From: JBGTSJ01 sp041940305
GTDB lineage: Bacteria; Planctomycetota; Planctomycetia; Planctomycetales; Planctomycetaceae
Direction: 5' to 3'
DNA length: 64,000 nucleotides
NCBI GenBank assembly: GCA_041940305.1
Contig: JBGTSJ010000002.1
Coordinates: forward strand, 372,001 to 436,000
Below are positions 1 to 8,713 of the stretch, piece after piece. The position numbers were made by a program, and so were the translations under genes. Within the stretch, counting starts at the first letter, position 1. Each line of letters starts with the position of its first letter. The notes under the pieces were generated by a model. That model searched no databases. It was not told where the DNA came from and saw only the letters and a list, made by a program, of their open reading frames with translations.

Positions 1-215
1 CGTTCGACACGGCCCTGGTGCTGTTGGCGCTCAAAGCCGGCCCTGTAGCCGCCGAGCACGAGGCGATCATCGCCGCCGGACGCAGCTACCTGATCCGCAC
101 CCAGTTGGACAGCGGAGGCTGGCAGGAGACGACGCGCCCCGCCGGCGCCGAAAGCTACGCGCAGCACATCTCCACCACCGCCTGGGCCACTCTCGCCCTG
201 CTCGCCACCGAGTAG
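1..215 (+). CDS. Prenyltransferase/squalene-cyclase-like alpha-toroid protein, C-terminal fragment
   Basis: Only the last 71 codons or so are in the window; the frame (first full codon at position 3) is open to the left edge, so the start lies outside. The visible residues contain the signature of the terpene-cyclase/prenyltransferase alpha-toroid repeat: a QLDSGGWQE stretch (QW-type motif), then about 15 residues later ISTTAWATLALLA, ending with TAG at 213-215. In planctomycetes such domains occur in squalene-hopene-cyclase-like and in uncharacterised secreted proteins. The fragment is too short to say which, and no catalytic DxDD motif is visible. Family assignment is reasonably safe; substrate unknown. 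Confidence 0.7.
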   Translation, partial: FDTALVLLALKAGPVAAEHEAIIAAGRSYLIRTQLDSGGWQETTRPAGAESYAQHISTTAWATLALLATE

Positions 216-240
216 TTGGTGATTGCAGCGTCCAATCGTC

Positions 241-287
241 CACACTAGCCCGACGCGCCAACGACGGACGAACGTCGTTGGGCATTC
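241..287. repeat. Dispersed repeat family CACTAGCCCGACGCGCC, copy 1
   Basis: A 47-bp sequence beginning CACACTAGCCCGACGCGCC and ending TTGGGCATTC. The copy at 3563-3609 has the same length, identical ends and a few changes in the middle. Both sit in intergenic DNA downstream of plus-strand genes. The centre has imperfect dyad symmetry (ACGACGG / CGTCGTT), so a small hairpin is possible. Function unknown. Confidence 0.75.
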
Positions 288-441
288 AATTCACACACAA
301 GCTCAAGCAGGTCGCTCTCACGATCAGAAGCGTCGTCGGTGATCCCCAACGGCCCCATCCGATGCAATACGCTGGTCGGGGAGGGCACTGCGTTCATTCA
401 GTCGCTGCCTCCGGATAAACCCGAACTGCTCACCGCGCATG

Positions 442-476
442 AAAAAGGACCCGGTCGTTCGCGCACGGCCGGGTCC
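442..476 (-). terminator. Intrinsic terminator of the 191-aa lipoprotein gene
   Basis: Read on the minus strand, an 8-bp perfect stem (CCGGGTCC at 469-476 on the plus strand pairs with GGACCCGG at 447-454), a 14-nt loop, then five T. It lies 25 nt after the stop codon of the minus-strand lipoprotein gene, the expected place for a rho-independent terminator. Confidence 0.75.
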
Positions 477-500
477 CGGAGAACGTTGAACTCGCTGTGT

Positions 501-1076
501 CTACTGCATGTCCGGTCCGGCACAGCGGATCAGGTGGTTGTGGTCGATGTAGACCACGTCCTCACGCTGATCGACGTGCGTGAACGGCACCGGCCAGTAG
601 GACCGCTTCACCTCTTCGAAGTACACCGTGCACTTATAGTGGCAGTGGTGCTGGCGGGCCGGTCCGACCATCGGGAAGAAACGGCACTCGTCCAGGCGGT
701 CGACGATTGGCTCCACGATCATCCGCACGTTGTTGCGGCTCGTCTCGGCCACGAACGTGAATCCGCCCGACGTGTTGTCCGGCAGCGTCCGCATCACTTC
801 GTCCGGCGAAGGCGGATCGAGGCAGAAGATCGGGGCGTGCTCGCCCTCGACCGGATCGAGAATCGGCACGTAGTCGTACCGCTCCTCTTCCCAGTACGTG
901 TCCTCGATCTGCTGGCTGAAGTACGGGGTCACCGGGATCAACGGCGTCGTTCCGAAGAACGAGGACAGGATCCAGGCGTCCTTCCAGAACCACCATGCCA
1001 TCCGGCAGCCGCTGTTCGGTACCGTGCAGACCGCGAGGACGGCGATCAAGCAGGCCTGTTTGAAGAGCTTCTTCAT
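501..1076 (-). CDS. Putative lipoprotein, 191 aa, function unknown
   Basis: Start chosen at the ATG at 1076 because it begins a classic lipoprotein signal (MKKLFKQACLIAVLAVC, then NSGC as lipobox with the Cys near residue 24) and has GGAG about 9 nt upstream; a longer frame to 1238 is open but has no signal. The mature part is rich in aromatic and acidic residues and has a late Cys/His cluster (RQHHCHYKC) and a further Cys near the end, which could bind metal or form disulfides. No known domain recognised. Single gene with its own terminator downstream. Confidence 0.75.
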   Translation of the reverse strand: MKKLFKQACLIAVLAVCTVPNSGCRMAWWFWKDAWILSSFFGTTPLIPVTPYFSQQIEDTYWEEERYDYVPILDPVEGEHAPIFCLDPPSPDEVMRTLPDNTSGGFTFVAETSRNNVRMIVEPIVDRLDECRFFPMVGPARQHHCHYKCTVYFEEVKRSYWPVPFTHVDQREDVVYIDHNHLIRCAGPDMQ

Positions 1077-1258
1077 CCGCTTCGACTCCAGGTGCACTGT
1101 TCGCGGCCTGATGGCGGAGGGCACGGCTGACGCGGCCCTGGTTCCGCCCCGAGGCGCCAATGCGCTTTCGGACATGGTTGTTATCGAACCCCGAGGGGGC
1201 ATCACTTGTGAAAATATGCCGTCTTTGACGGTTTTCACGGTTTGAGCAGGGAAAGGGG

Positions 1259-1352
1259 TCGAGGATTCGAGGAGTCACGGATTCAAGGGGGGAGTGAGGA
1301 AAACGCACTTTCCCCTCGATTCCTTGAATCCTCGTCTCCTCGATTCCTCCCC
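1259..1352. repeat. Inverted pair of the GGATTCGAGGAGTC repeat family
   Basis: Left arm (about 1259-1292) reads TCGAGGATTCGAGGAGTC followed by ACGGATTCAAGG; right arm (about 1313-1352) is nearly its reverse complement (CCTTGAATCCTC, GTCTCCTCGATTCC). The arms are built from GA(A/G)TC-(A/G)AGGA units also seen at 2700-2735, 2793-2834 and 2990-3030. The RNA could form a long hairpin. Confidence 0.7.
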
Positions 1353-1364
1353 TCCCAACACAAT

Positions 1365-1392
1365 CGCCCCCGGAGGAAATCCCCCGGGGGCG
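1365..1392 (-). terminator. Candidate terminator hairpin of the BON-protein gene
   Basis: A 9-bp perfect GC-rich stem (1365-1373 with 1384-1392) and 10-nt loop lie about 30 nt after the BON-protein stop codon. The following minus-strand bases (ATTGTGTTG) are only moderately T-rich, so function is uncertain. Confidence 0.45.
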
Positions 1393-1422
1393 CGAATGCG
1401 TCACGTCAGTCGATCACCGAGA

Positions 1423-2511
<1,089 letters not shown>

Positions 2512-2699
2512 GAAACTCACTCCTTTAAGTTTCTCGGTTCGCCAGGCGCTGTCGTACTTGACGCACCTGCGCCGGCAGGACCGGCATTGGCTCGATCGAA
2601 TGACGAGACGTTGTGTTGTCTATCGGCCCTTCGCGACCGGTTGGATAAACTATTCGGATTGTTTCGGACGAATTGGTCGTGACGGCCATGCCGGGGGCT

Positions 2700-2735
2700 A
2701 GGATTCGAGGAGTCAAGGAGTCGAGGAATCAAGGG
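2700..2735 (+). repeat. GGATTCGAGGAGTC family, single copy
   Basis: Reads AGGATTCGAGGAGTCAAGG, then AGTCGAGGAATCAAGG. Same 9-bp-like units as the other copies at 1259, 2793 and 2990. Confidence 0.7.
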
Positions 2736-2792
2736 ACAGTGGAGCGGCCCGGGCAACGGCTCCGGCACAAACCACCGGTTCATGCCGAACCA

Positions 2793-2834
2793 AGGAGGAG
2801 TCAAGGAGACGAGGAATCAAGGATTCGAGGGGAA
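2793..2834 (+). repeat. GGATTCGAGGAGTC family, left arm of a long inverted repeat
   Basis: Contains GGAGTCAAGGAGACGAGG, then AATCAAGGATTCGAGGG. Its near reverse complement lies at 2990-3030, so the two arms flank about 155 bp that include a GGCACAG hairpin, making a compound palindromic structure. Confidence 0.7.
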
Positions 2835-2875
2835 AGCGCGGCAGCCGTCCCGGATCGTCGCTTCAATTCGTCGCA

Positions 2876-2893
2876 GGCACAGTCCCCTGTGCC
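2876..2893. repeat. GGCACAG(TCCC)CTGTGCC hairpin family, copy
   Basis: Perfect 7-bp stem with a 4-nt loop, preceded by CGTCGCA and followed by GCCGCTGGA. Copies with the same flanks lie at 18001-18018, 23524-23541 (reverse) and 54325-54342 (reverse, stem changed but pairing kept), and a partial one at 12620-12637. Confidence 0.75.
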
Positions 2894-2989
2894 GCCGCTG
2901 GACGAACGAACAATCACCGCGAACTCCGGGCCCAAACGCCTCCCTCCGCACGAATCCCGTCCCACAAACTGAATCCTCCCTCTCCCGTC

Positions 2990-3030
2990 CCCCTCGACTC
3001 CTCGATTCCTTGACTCCTCGTCTCCTCTCT
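2990..3030 (-). repeat. GGATTCGAGGAGTC family, right arm of a long inverted repeat
   Basis: Reads CCCTCGACTCCTCGATTCC, then TTGACTCCTCGTCTCC, i.e. the family in reverse orientation, pairing with 2793-2834. Confidence 0.7.
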
Positions 3031-3147
3031 CCCCGGCCGCACGGTGGAGCATCACCCAACCGCTTGCTATCCTGCCACTTCGCGCGATCCCGGCGACCGG
3101 AGATCGCCCCCAAAAACTGCCACGGCTCGTACCCAGGTTGCATCCCG

Positions 3148-3486
3148 ATGGCCCGCAAGACCGCCAGCCGCATTCAGAAACGTCGAGAAACCGAGGCCGC
3201 CGAAGGCCGCGGCGCGAAGGCCCCCGCCAAGAAAAAGGCGAAACGGGCTCGCGCGCCCTCCAAACGCAAGGCCAAGGCGGCCGAACGCAAACGCCTGATC
3301 TGGGGCGTCTTCAGCGGCAGCCTGAAGGAAGAGGCCCGATTCCCCTACGATCAGCGGGCCGCCGCCGAAGAAAAGCTCGAGCAACTCCGGGCCAAGGGCA
3401 AAAAGAGCTACTTCATCCAGCCCATCAAAGAGGTCATCACGGCCCCCGCCCCCGCCCCCGCCAAGGAAACGGCGAAGGCCGAGTAG
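3148..3486 (+). CDS. Small Lys/Ala-rich basic protein, 112 aa, function unknown
   Basis: The ATG at 3148 is chosen because upstream codons are repeat-derived; the ribosome site is weak. Residues 1-50 are highly basic (KKKAKRA, SKRKAKAAERKR), resembling the tails of bacterial histone-H1-like proteins. Residues 50-95 look folded (IWGVFSGSLKEEARFPYDQ, then an AAAEEKLEQLRAKGK helix, then SYFIQPIKEVI). The tail alternates Ala and Pro (APAPAPAK). A basic disordered arm plus a small globular domain suggests nucleic-acid binding, but no known domain was recognised. Cytoplasmic; no signal peptide. Confidence 0.65.
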   Translation: MARKTASRIQKRRETEAAEGRGAKAPAKKKAKRARAPSKRKAKAAERKRLIWGVFSGSLKEEARFPYDQRAAAEEKLEQLRAKGKKSYFIQPIKEVITAPAPAPAKETAKAE

Positions 3487-3838
3487 CGCCGGGTGCTGCG
3501 AAAAGCCACCATTCCCGGTGCAGCTGCCGGAGTTGCTGGGGAACGTCCGAAAGTGCAATTCCCACACTAGCCCGACGCGCCAGCGAGGGCCGGGCGTCAT
3601 TGGGCATTCCACCCGGAAACTCCCCCAAACGAACTCCGTCAACGAGTCGAAACGTCGCTGATCTCAAACCTCCTGCCGACGGCCCTCTCCCCCATCCGGC
3701 AGTCCCACGATCAGCGCAGCTTCGCAATAACGGAATCTTCGGCACGTCGATACCGATTACCGCGTCCCTTCTCGCCCGCTCCCATCTCGCAGCGTCCAAT
3801 GTAAGAGCGACCTCCGACACAGTCCCTGCAGCACAGCC
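3487..3838. other. Intergenic region upstream of mgtE
   Basis: A 352-bp gap. It holds the second copy of the CACTAGCCCGACGCGCC repeat (3563-3609). I see no convincing promoter consensus and no riboswitch-like Mg2+ leader that I can defend by eye. Confidence 0.5.
3563..3609. repeat. Dispersed repeat family CACTAGCCCGACGCGCC, copy 2
   Basis: Same length and orientation as 241-287, with about ten central substitutions and identical ends. Confidence 0.75.
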
Positions 3839-5212
3839 ATGCCGGCCTCTCTCTACAGTTCATTGCTGCAGCCGGACCTGCGGCAGATGGTCGCCGAAAA
3901 CGATACGGCCGGTCTGCACGAGTTCTGTGACGCGCTCCTCGCCGGCGTCGCGGCCGAGGTCATGGAGGGGCTGGACCCCAACGACACCTGGCGCGTCCTC
4001 TCCCAATGCGAGCCCGACCGTCAGGCGGAGATCTTTCAGTACTTCTCCTTCCCTTTCCAGATCGAGCTGGTCGACCACATCGACCGCAACGCGCTCTCCC
4101 GCATCATCGAGGAGATGCCGGCCGACGACCGTGTCGATCTGCTCGAACGCATGGACCCCGACCACGTCGAGGCCCTGCTTCCGCTGATCGCCCAGGCCGA
4201 ACGGAGCGACATCCGCAAGCTGCTCTCCTACGAGGAGGGGAGCGCCGGCTCGATCATGACGACCGAGTACGCCTCGCTCCCCGGCCACATCACCGTGGAG
4301 GAAGCTCTCAACCGCCTCCGACTGCAGGCCCCCAGCCGCGAGACGATTTACTACATCTACGTCACCGACGAAGAGCGCAAACTGCTCGGCTTTGTCTCGC
4401 TCCGCAAGCTGCTGCTGGCTCGCCGCTCCATGCTCCTCCAGGACATCATGGAGCGCGACGTCATCAGCGTCCGCGTCGACGACGACCAGGAGCTTGTCGC
4501 CAACGAGATCGCGAAATACGACTTCATCGCTATCCCTGTGGTCGACCAGCAGAACCGGCTGGTCGGCATCGTGACGCACGACGACGCGGCCGACGTCCTC
4601 CAGGAAGAAGCCACGGAGGACGCACTGCTCCAGGCCGGCGTCGCTCCTCTCGAGGACAGCTACCTCGAAACCGAGTTCTTTGAACTCGTCTGGAAACGCG
4701 GCTTCTGGCTGGTGATCCTGCTCTTCGCCGCGTCCCTCACGGCCCAGGTACTCAGTTTCCTGGAGCAGTCGGTGCTCGGACAAAGCGATGTCCGCAACTG
4801 GATGGTGCTGTTCTTCCCGCTCGTCCTCGCCAGCGGCGGCAATGCCGGATCGCAATCCGCCACGCTCGTCATCCGCGCGATGGCCCTGCACGAAACCGAA
4901 GGCAAGCTCTGGACCATCGTCTGGCGCGAGTTCCGCGTCGGCCTGCTGCTTGGGACCGTTCTGGGCATCCTGGGCCTCGCCGTCGGCCTCTGGCTTGTCG
5001 ACATGCCGCGGGCCGCCGTCGTCGGCCTCAGCGTCTTCCTCGTCGTGGCCCTCGGCACCGTCTGGGGCTCAATGCTCCCGCTGGGCCTCAAACGTGCGGG
5101 CTTCGACCCCGCCCTGATGTCCAATCCGCTGATTGCCGCCATCAGCGACATGGTCGGCGTCGTGACCTACTACGCCATCGCCTTCGCCATCGTCATCCGC
5201 ACCATGGGCTAA
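3839..5212 (+). CDS. mgtE: Magnesium transporter MgtE
   Basis: 457 aa, the usual length for MgtE, a Mg2+ channel of the inner membrane gated by cytoplasmic Mg2+. Domains in order: N-terminal superhelical domain (about 10-130) with LSQCEPDRQAEIFQY and DDRVDLLERMDPDHVEALL; two CBS domains (about 135-260) with GSAGSIMTTEY and IPVVDQQNRLVGIVTHDDAADV; a plug helix; then five predicted membrane segments (about 285-457). The membrane part has the family signature PLVLASGGNAGSQ near residue 330. It starts at the first ATG of the domain. A hairpin at 5325-5357 separates it from the convergent next gene. Confidence 0.95.
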   Translation: MPASLYSSLLQPDLRQMVAENDTAGLHEFCDALLAGVAAEVMEGLDPNDTWRVLSQCEPDRQAEIFQYFSFPFQIELVDHIDRNALSRIIEEMPADDRVDLLERMDPDHVEALLPLIAQAERSDIRKLLSYEEGSAGSIMTTEYASLPGHITVEEALNRLRLQAPSRETIYYIYVTDEERKLLGFVSLRKLLLARRSMLLQDIMERDVISVRVDDDQELVANEIAKYDFIAIPVVDQQNRLVGIVTHDDAADVLQEEATEDALLQAGVAPLEDSYLETEFFELVWKRGFWLVILLFAASLTAQVLSFLEQSVLGQSDVRNWMVLFFPLVLASGGNAGSQSATLVIRAMALHETEGKLWTIVWREFRVGLLLGTVLGILGLAVGLWLVDMPRAAVVGLSVFLVVALGTVWGSMLPLGLKRAGFDPALMSNPLIAAISDMVGVVTYYAIAFAIVIRTMG

Positions 5213-5324
5213 AGCGGCTCCCCTCCTCTGCCCCCTCTCCCCCGCGAGACGCCGGGATTTCACGGAGCGACATGTCGGGGGAGAGGGCCGGGATGATGGG
5301 CCCAAATCAACTATCTGACATGCC

Positions 5325-5357
5325 AGAAACCCGGTTTCTCCAGGAAACCGGGTTTCT
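5325..5357. terminator. Bidirectional terminator-like hairpin, AGAAACCCGGTTTCT family
   Basis: A 14-bp perfect stem (AGAAACCCGGTTTC / GAAACCGGGTTTCT) with a 5-nt loop between the convergent mgtE (+) and SurA/PpiD-like (-) genes. Close copies at 20205-20239 and 27540-27573 also lie between convergent genes. A-rich on the left and T-rich on the right at the stem base, so it can act in both directions. Confidence 0.7.
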
Positions 5358-5387
5358 CACGGCCTCTCCAATCGACGACGCTCAGGC

Positions 5388-8111
5388 TCACCCGTCCGCC
5401 GCCTCGTACAGCGTCGCGTCGTGCCGCTTCCACAGGTCATCGACCCAGTCGCTCTGGTAATCGATCATCGTGCGGACGGCCAGCCGCTGATACACCGACC
5501 GCGGATCCAGACCGAATTGCGCCAGAAAGTCGTTCTGTTCGAATACCGGTTCGTACAGGAACCGCTTGCGGAAGTCCTCGAACGACTCCGCGTCCCGCGC
5601 CGGCGTCCGCTCCGTGACGTGCACGACGTAATACGTGCTGCGATCAAAGTTCGCCGCAACGCCGGCCTCGCCCGGGCCGATCTCGTCGAACACCGTCTCC
5701 ATGAAGTCCGCCCCCGCCTTCTCCACGCCCGGAGGGTCCTGGATCTCCGGCGGGTAGAAGCTGAACGGATTCGGTTGCGGCGCTCCGGGAATGGAGAGCC
5801 AGCGGAAGTCCCCCGTCTCTGCAATGGTGACATTGACCTCATCCTCCGCCCCCGTCACCGTCTTGTCGCCAAGCACCTCGCCCATCGGCTTCCCGCTCTG
5901 TTCGACCAGTTGGGCAAGCTCTTCCGCCCGAGCTTTAGCCTTCTCGCGCGCCTGCACTTCCCGCCACGCGGCCACGACCTGCTCGCGGACCCGCTCGTCG
6001 CTCATGTCCTCCGGCACGTACGGCTCCCGGTCCGCCAGTTTCCACGTGACAAACCAGCTGTCCGTCACCGGGCTGCGGGCCATGATCGGGCGATACGTGT
6101 CCTGCGCGCCGGTCTGCAGCACGACGTTCGGAATCGGCAGCGGGTTCGTCGCGTCCGAAACCGTCACCGCCTGACCGATCGGATGATCCTCCGACTCGCT
6201 CAACTCCAGTCCCGACAGCAGCGGCGTCACCGCGTAATGCAGTTTGTGCTCAGCCGCATACGCTTCCAGTTCCTTCTGCGCCTCCGCGTCGGTCAGCCTG
6301 GTCGGGTCACCCTCGGCCGCCCGCATCCGGAGCGCCACGTCCTCCACAAAGTTCGCCGCTTCCGAAGTCACCTCCCGCAATCGCTCGGAAACCCGGTCGT
6401 TCTCAATATCAATCCGGATCTGCGCCTTGAGCGCCTCATCGAGCAGAGGAACAGTGGATGACGGCGCCGCCGGCTGATCACCTGCCGGCGGCGTGCCCTC
6501 CGCTGGAGTTTCTGTTGCCGGATCCGTGGCGGACTCCGGCGTTTCGCTCTCGGCCGGCGTATCGCTGCTTTCTTCCGGCGTCGTCTCGGCAGGTTCAGTC
6601 GACTCCGGCTGCGCATCGGACGGATCATCACCCGGCTCGCTCGCCGGTTCCTCCGGTTCCTCCGTCGCTTCCTCGCCCGGCGGACTGGCAGCCTCAGTCT
6701 CCCCCTCCGCCTGATTAAGCAACGCAACGGGCTGCAGGCTCGAATCCGTCGGCAGCAACCGGCTCTGCGGAGACCCAGGCTCTTCCGCCGCCGGATCGCT
6801 CTCCGTCGGTGAATCATTGGACTCGGACTCCGGCGTCTCGGACGAAGGCGAGTCGGCGGGTGATTCTTCCGGAGTCGCCGGATCGGTCGTCTCGGACGAC
6901 GCTGGCGCGTCCCCTTCCGGCGCATCTCCCATTGGCGCGTCGCCATCCGGAGTGGCCGGCTCCTCTCCACTTTCCGATGACCCCGGCTGATCCGGCAGCG
7001 CCGGTCCCGTCGCGGACTCCTCGCGCGCCGCCGCTTCCGCCGCGCGAGCCGCGGCCTCTTCGGCGGGCTTCACGTAATCCTGCTCATACCGCTCGCGGAT
7101 CTCCTCTTCCGTCACCGGCTCGATGCCGTCCCGGAAGTCGTCGAACACCGCTTCCAGATACGCCAGCTGCACCCGCCGCGGCTGGCGAAAGCCCGGCCGT
7201 CCCTCCTCCACAACGTTCTTCGCCGTCAGGTTTGGAAAGTTCCGCCGATGCTCCTCGAAGAACGTCGCCAGCTCATTCGGACTCGGCTCCGCCGTCTCGT
7301 CGATGAACGGCTTCACCGGGATCGCCGCCACCTCCGCTTTCTGCGTGACGTACATCCGCTGGTAGAACTCCCAGTACTCCTGCGGCGTCAGCGTCGGCGA
7401 GTACCGGAACAGGTCGTCGAACTCGTAGTCGTACAGGTACTCGGCCGCCAGCCGCGCCTGCAGTTCCGCACCGAGAATCTCATGCAGCTCCGACTCGCTC
7501 AGTCCCAGCTTTGTCCGAATCTCCTTGAACTTGCCGGAGGACAGCTTGTTGTCGGAGATCTGCTTGATGTAGGCGTAGATGCTGTCGAGCGTCACGTTCA
7601 GTCCGAGCCGCTCGGCCTCGCGCCGCAGCAGTTCGGTCGTCACGATGTCCCGATCGCTCATCACGCTGCCGTCAAAGCCGAATCCGAACTGGTACTGCTG
7701 CGCAAGAAAGTTCAGCTCCCGGGTGTCGCGGGTTTCCGAAAGCACCTGCCCGACGAAGCTGTTGGCGGCCTGGCGCCGGCTGCGGAGGTTCGCCAGTTCC
7801 TCGACTGTGAGATTCCCCGACTCCGCCGTCAGCGCCGCGGGCGGACCGCCCGTCATCGTCAGCAGGAAGGCCAGCGCCGCACCCAGCACGACGCCCCAGC
7901 CGCCGTACTCGGCCGACCGCTTGCTCGGCATCCCCGCGATCCACGCGGCTCCGGCCACCACCGCGACAACGCTGATAAACACCAGCGCCTTGGGCATGTT
8001 CGACGGATCCGGCACCGCTCCGAGCAGCACGAAGCCGATCATCGACAGACCGACCAGCACCACCATCAGCACCTTCTGGTGGGTGCGGAACATCTGAAAT
8101 GGAGACCTCAT
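5388..8111 (-). CDS. Membrane-anchored SurA/PpiD-like foldase with acidic linker
   Basis: 907 aa from ATG 8111 (MRSPFQMFRTHQKVLMV); a longer frame to 8198 lacks a signal. Three hydrophobic segments occupy about residues 13-100. After them an N-terminal chaperone-like helical region (about 110-300) includes LTPQEYWEFYQRMYV, typical of SurA/PpiD-type proteins. About residues 355-560 are low-complexity and acidic (long runs of Pro, Glu, Ser, Thr, Ala), splitting the chaperone region. The last 340 residues have parvulin-like features (WFVTWKLADREPYVPED, EVQAREKAKARAEELAQLV, YYVVHVTERTP). Likely a periplasm-facing folding factor or assembly protein. Whether a catalytic PPIC domain is intact cannot be judged by eye. 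Confidence 0.7.
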   Translation of the reverse strand: MRSPFQMFRTHQKVLMVVLVGLSMIGFVLLGAVPDPSNMPKALVFISVVAVVAGAAWIAGMPSKRSAEYGGWGVVLGAALAFLLTMTGGPPAALTAESGNLTVEELANLRSRRQAANSFVGQVLSETRDTRELNFLAQQYQFGFGFDGSVMSDRDIVTTELLRREAERLGLNVTLDSIYAYIKQISDNKLSSGKFKEIRTKLGLSESELHEILGAELQARLAAEYLYDYEFDDLFRYSPTLTPQEYWEFYQRMYVTQKAEVAAIPVKPFIDETAEPSPNELATFFEEHRRNFPNLTAKNVVEEGRPGFRQPRRVQLAYLEAVFDDFRDGIEPVTEEEIRERYEQDYVKPAEEAAARAAEAAAREESATGPALPDQPGSSESGEEPATPDGDAPMGDAPEGDAPASSETTDPATPEESPADSPSSETPESESNDSPTESDPAAEEPGSPQSRLLPTDSSLQPVALLNQAEGETEAASPPGEEATEEPEEPASEPGDDPSDAQPESTEPAETTPEESSDTPAESETPESATDPATETPAEGTPPAGDQPAAPSSTVPLLDEALKAQIRIDIENDRVSERLREVTSEAANFVEDVALRMRAAEGDPTRLTDAEAQKELEAYAAEHKLHYAVTPLLSGLELSESEDHPIGQAVTVSDATNPLPIPNVVLQTGAQDTYRPIMARSPVTDSWFVTWKLADREPYVPEDMSDERVREQVVAAWREVQAREKAKARAEELAQLVEQSGKPMGEVLGDKTVTGAEDEVNVTIAETGDFRWLSIPGAPQPNPFSFYPPEIQDPPGVEKAGADFMETVFDEIGPGEAGVAANFDRSTYYVVHVTERTPARDAESFEDFRKRFLYEPVFEQNDFLAQFGLDPRSVYQRLAVRTMIDYQSDWVDDLWKRHDATLYEAADG

Positions 8112-8540
8112 CCCTGCAGCCTTTCTGAGCGCGCCGAGCACGGCTCCGGCCCCAATCCGGGTCCGGAGGCAGACCCGCCGGCCCCCGTCCGGGAGCACCG
8201 GCTATCTTGACAATCGGCGAATCGATCCCTTATGGATTTCCGCAACCTTTTGCGGCGTCGGTACAACGGCGGTGATTGTAATCAGACCCCGCCCACTGAC
8301 AAGTTCAACCCCCGCAACGACATCAGGCGGGTGCGTCGCCCGCTCGTGGTGCTGCGGATGCATAGGAACCCAATTATTAGGCCCGGCGTTCACGCCGGGT
8401 TCATAAGTGCGGATGATGCGACCGCAGCCTCGTTCACGAGGGTTCTCGCTGAACCGGCTTTAGCCAGGAGTGAGGGAAGTCCGGTGACCGGCCCCATCGG
8501 GCTCTGCTGCCCGGCGAGTCACCCGTTATGAACGCCGGCC
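8112..8540. other. Intergenic region between a divergent pair
   Basis: No gene supported. A CCCGGCGTTCACGCCGGG hairpin lies at 8382-8399, and related GAACGCCGG text recurs at 8528-8540. The promoters of the minus-strand foldase gene and probably of topA must lie here, but I find no clear consensus. Confidence 0.5.
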
Positions 8541-8701
8541 CGACCACCGACCACCGACCACCGACCACCGACCACCGACCACCGACCACCGACCACCGAC
8601 CACCGACCACCGACCACCGACCTCTGACCTCTGACCTCTGACCTCTGACCTCTGACCTCTGACCTCTGACCTCTGACCTCCGACCTCCGACCTCCGACCC
8701 C
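8541..8701. repeat. Heptamer tandem array (23 units) directly upstream of topA
   Basis: Eleven copies of CGACCAC (8541-8617), then CGACCTC, eight copies of TGACCTC, two of CGACCTC and a final CGACCCC: 161 bp with strict 7-bp periodicity. It ends 12 bp before the topA ATG, so it forms the immediate leader. The minus strand is free of stops in one frame. Shorter pieces of the same heptamer occur at 13814-13838, 28584-28611 and 28804-28842, inside genes. Confidence 0.95.
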
Positions 8702-8713
8702 GCCTCCCCCTGC

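Larger units (their letters stand above)
216..500. other. Intergenic gap with a dispersed repeat and a terminator
   Basis: No coding region with support. The gap holds a 47-bp dispersed repeat (241-287) and the terminator of the minus-strand lipoprotein gene (442-476). Nothing else recognised. Confidence 0.6.
1077..1422. other. Intergenic gap with an inverted dispersed repeat
   Basis: No gene supported. The gap holds the leader of the lipoprotein gene (near 1077-1200), an inverted pair of the GATTCGAGGAGTC repeat family (1259-1352) and a hairpin that may terminate the BON-protein gene (1365-1392). Confidence 0.6.
2512..3147. other. 636-bp intergenic region rich in dispersed repeats
   Basis: Frames here have no domain and no convincing ribosome site. 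The stretch consists largely of repeat copies: GGATTCGAGGAGTC family at 2700-2735, 2793-2834 and (inverted) 2990-3030, and a GGCACAG-type hairpin at 2876-2893. The 5' part carries the leader of the BON gene. Confidence 0.65.

Noticed and set aside
634..1404. 256-codon minus-strand frame overlapping the lipoprotein gene
   Set aside because: Arg/Pro-rich product with no signal or domain; the alternative frame has a lipobox, ribosome site and terminator.
2782..3147. Upstream part of the frame of the Lys/Ala-rich protein
   Set aside because: Consists of repeat copies; the ATG at 3148 starts the plausible protein.
8541..8701. Regular repeat array resembling a CRISPR or satellite
   Set aside because: Units are 7 bp with no spacers and no cas gene is nearby; it is a simple tandem array.
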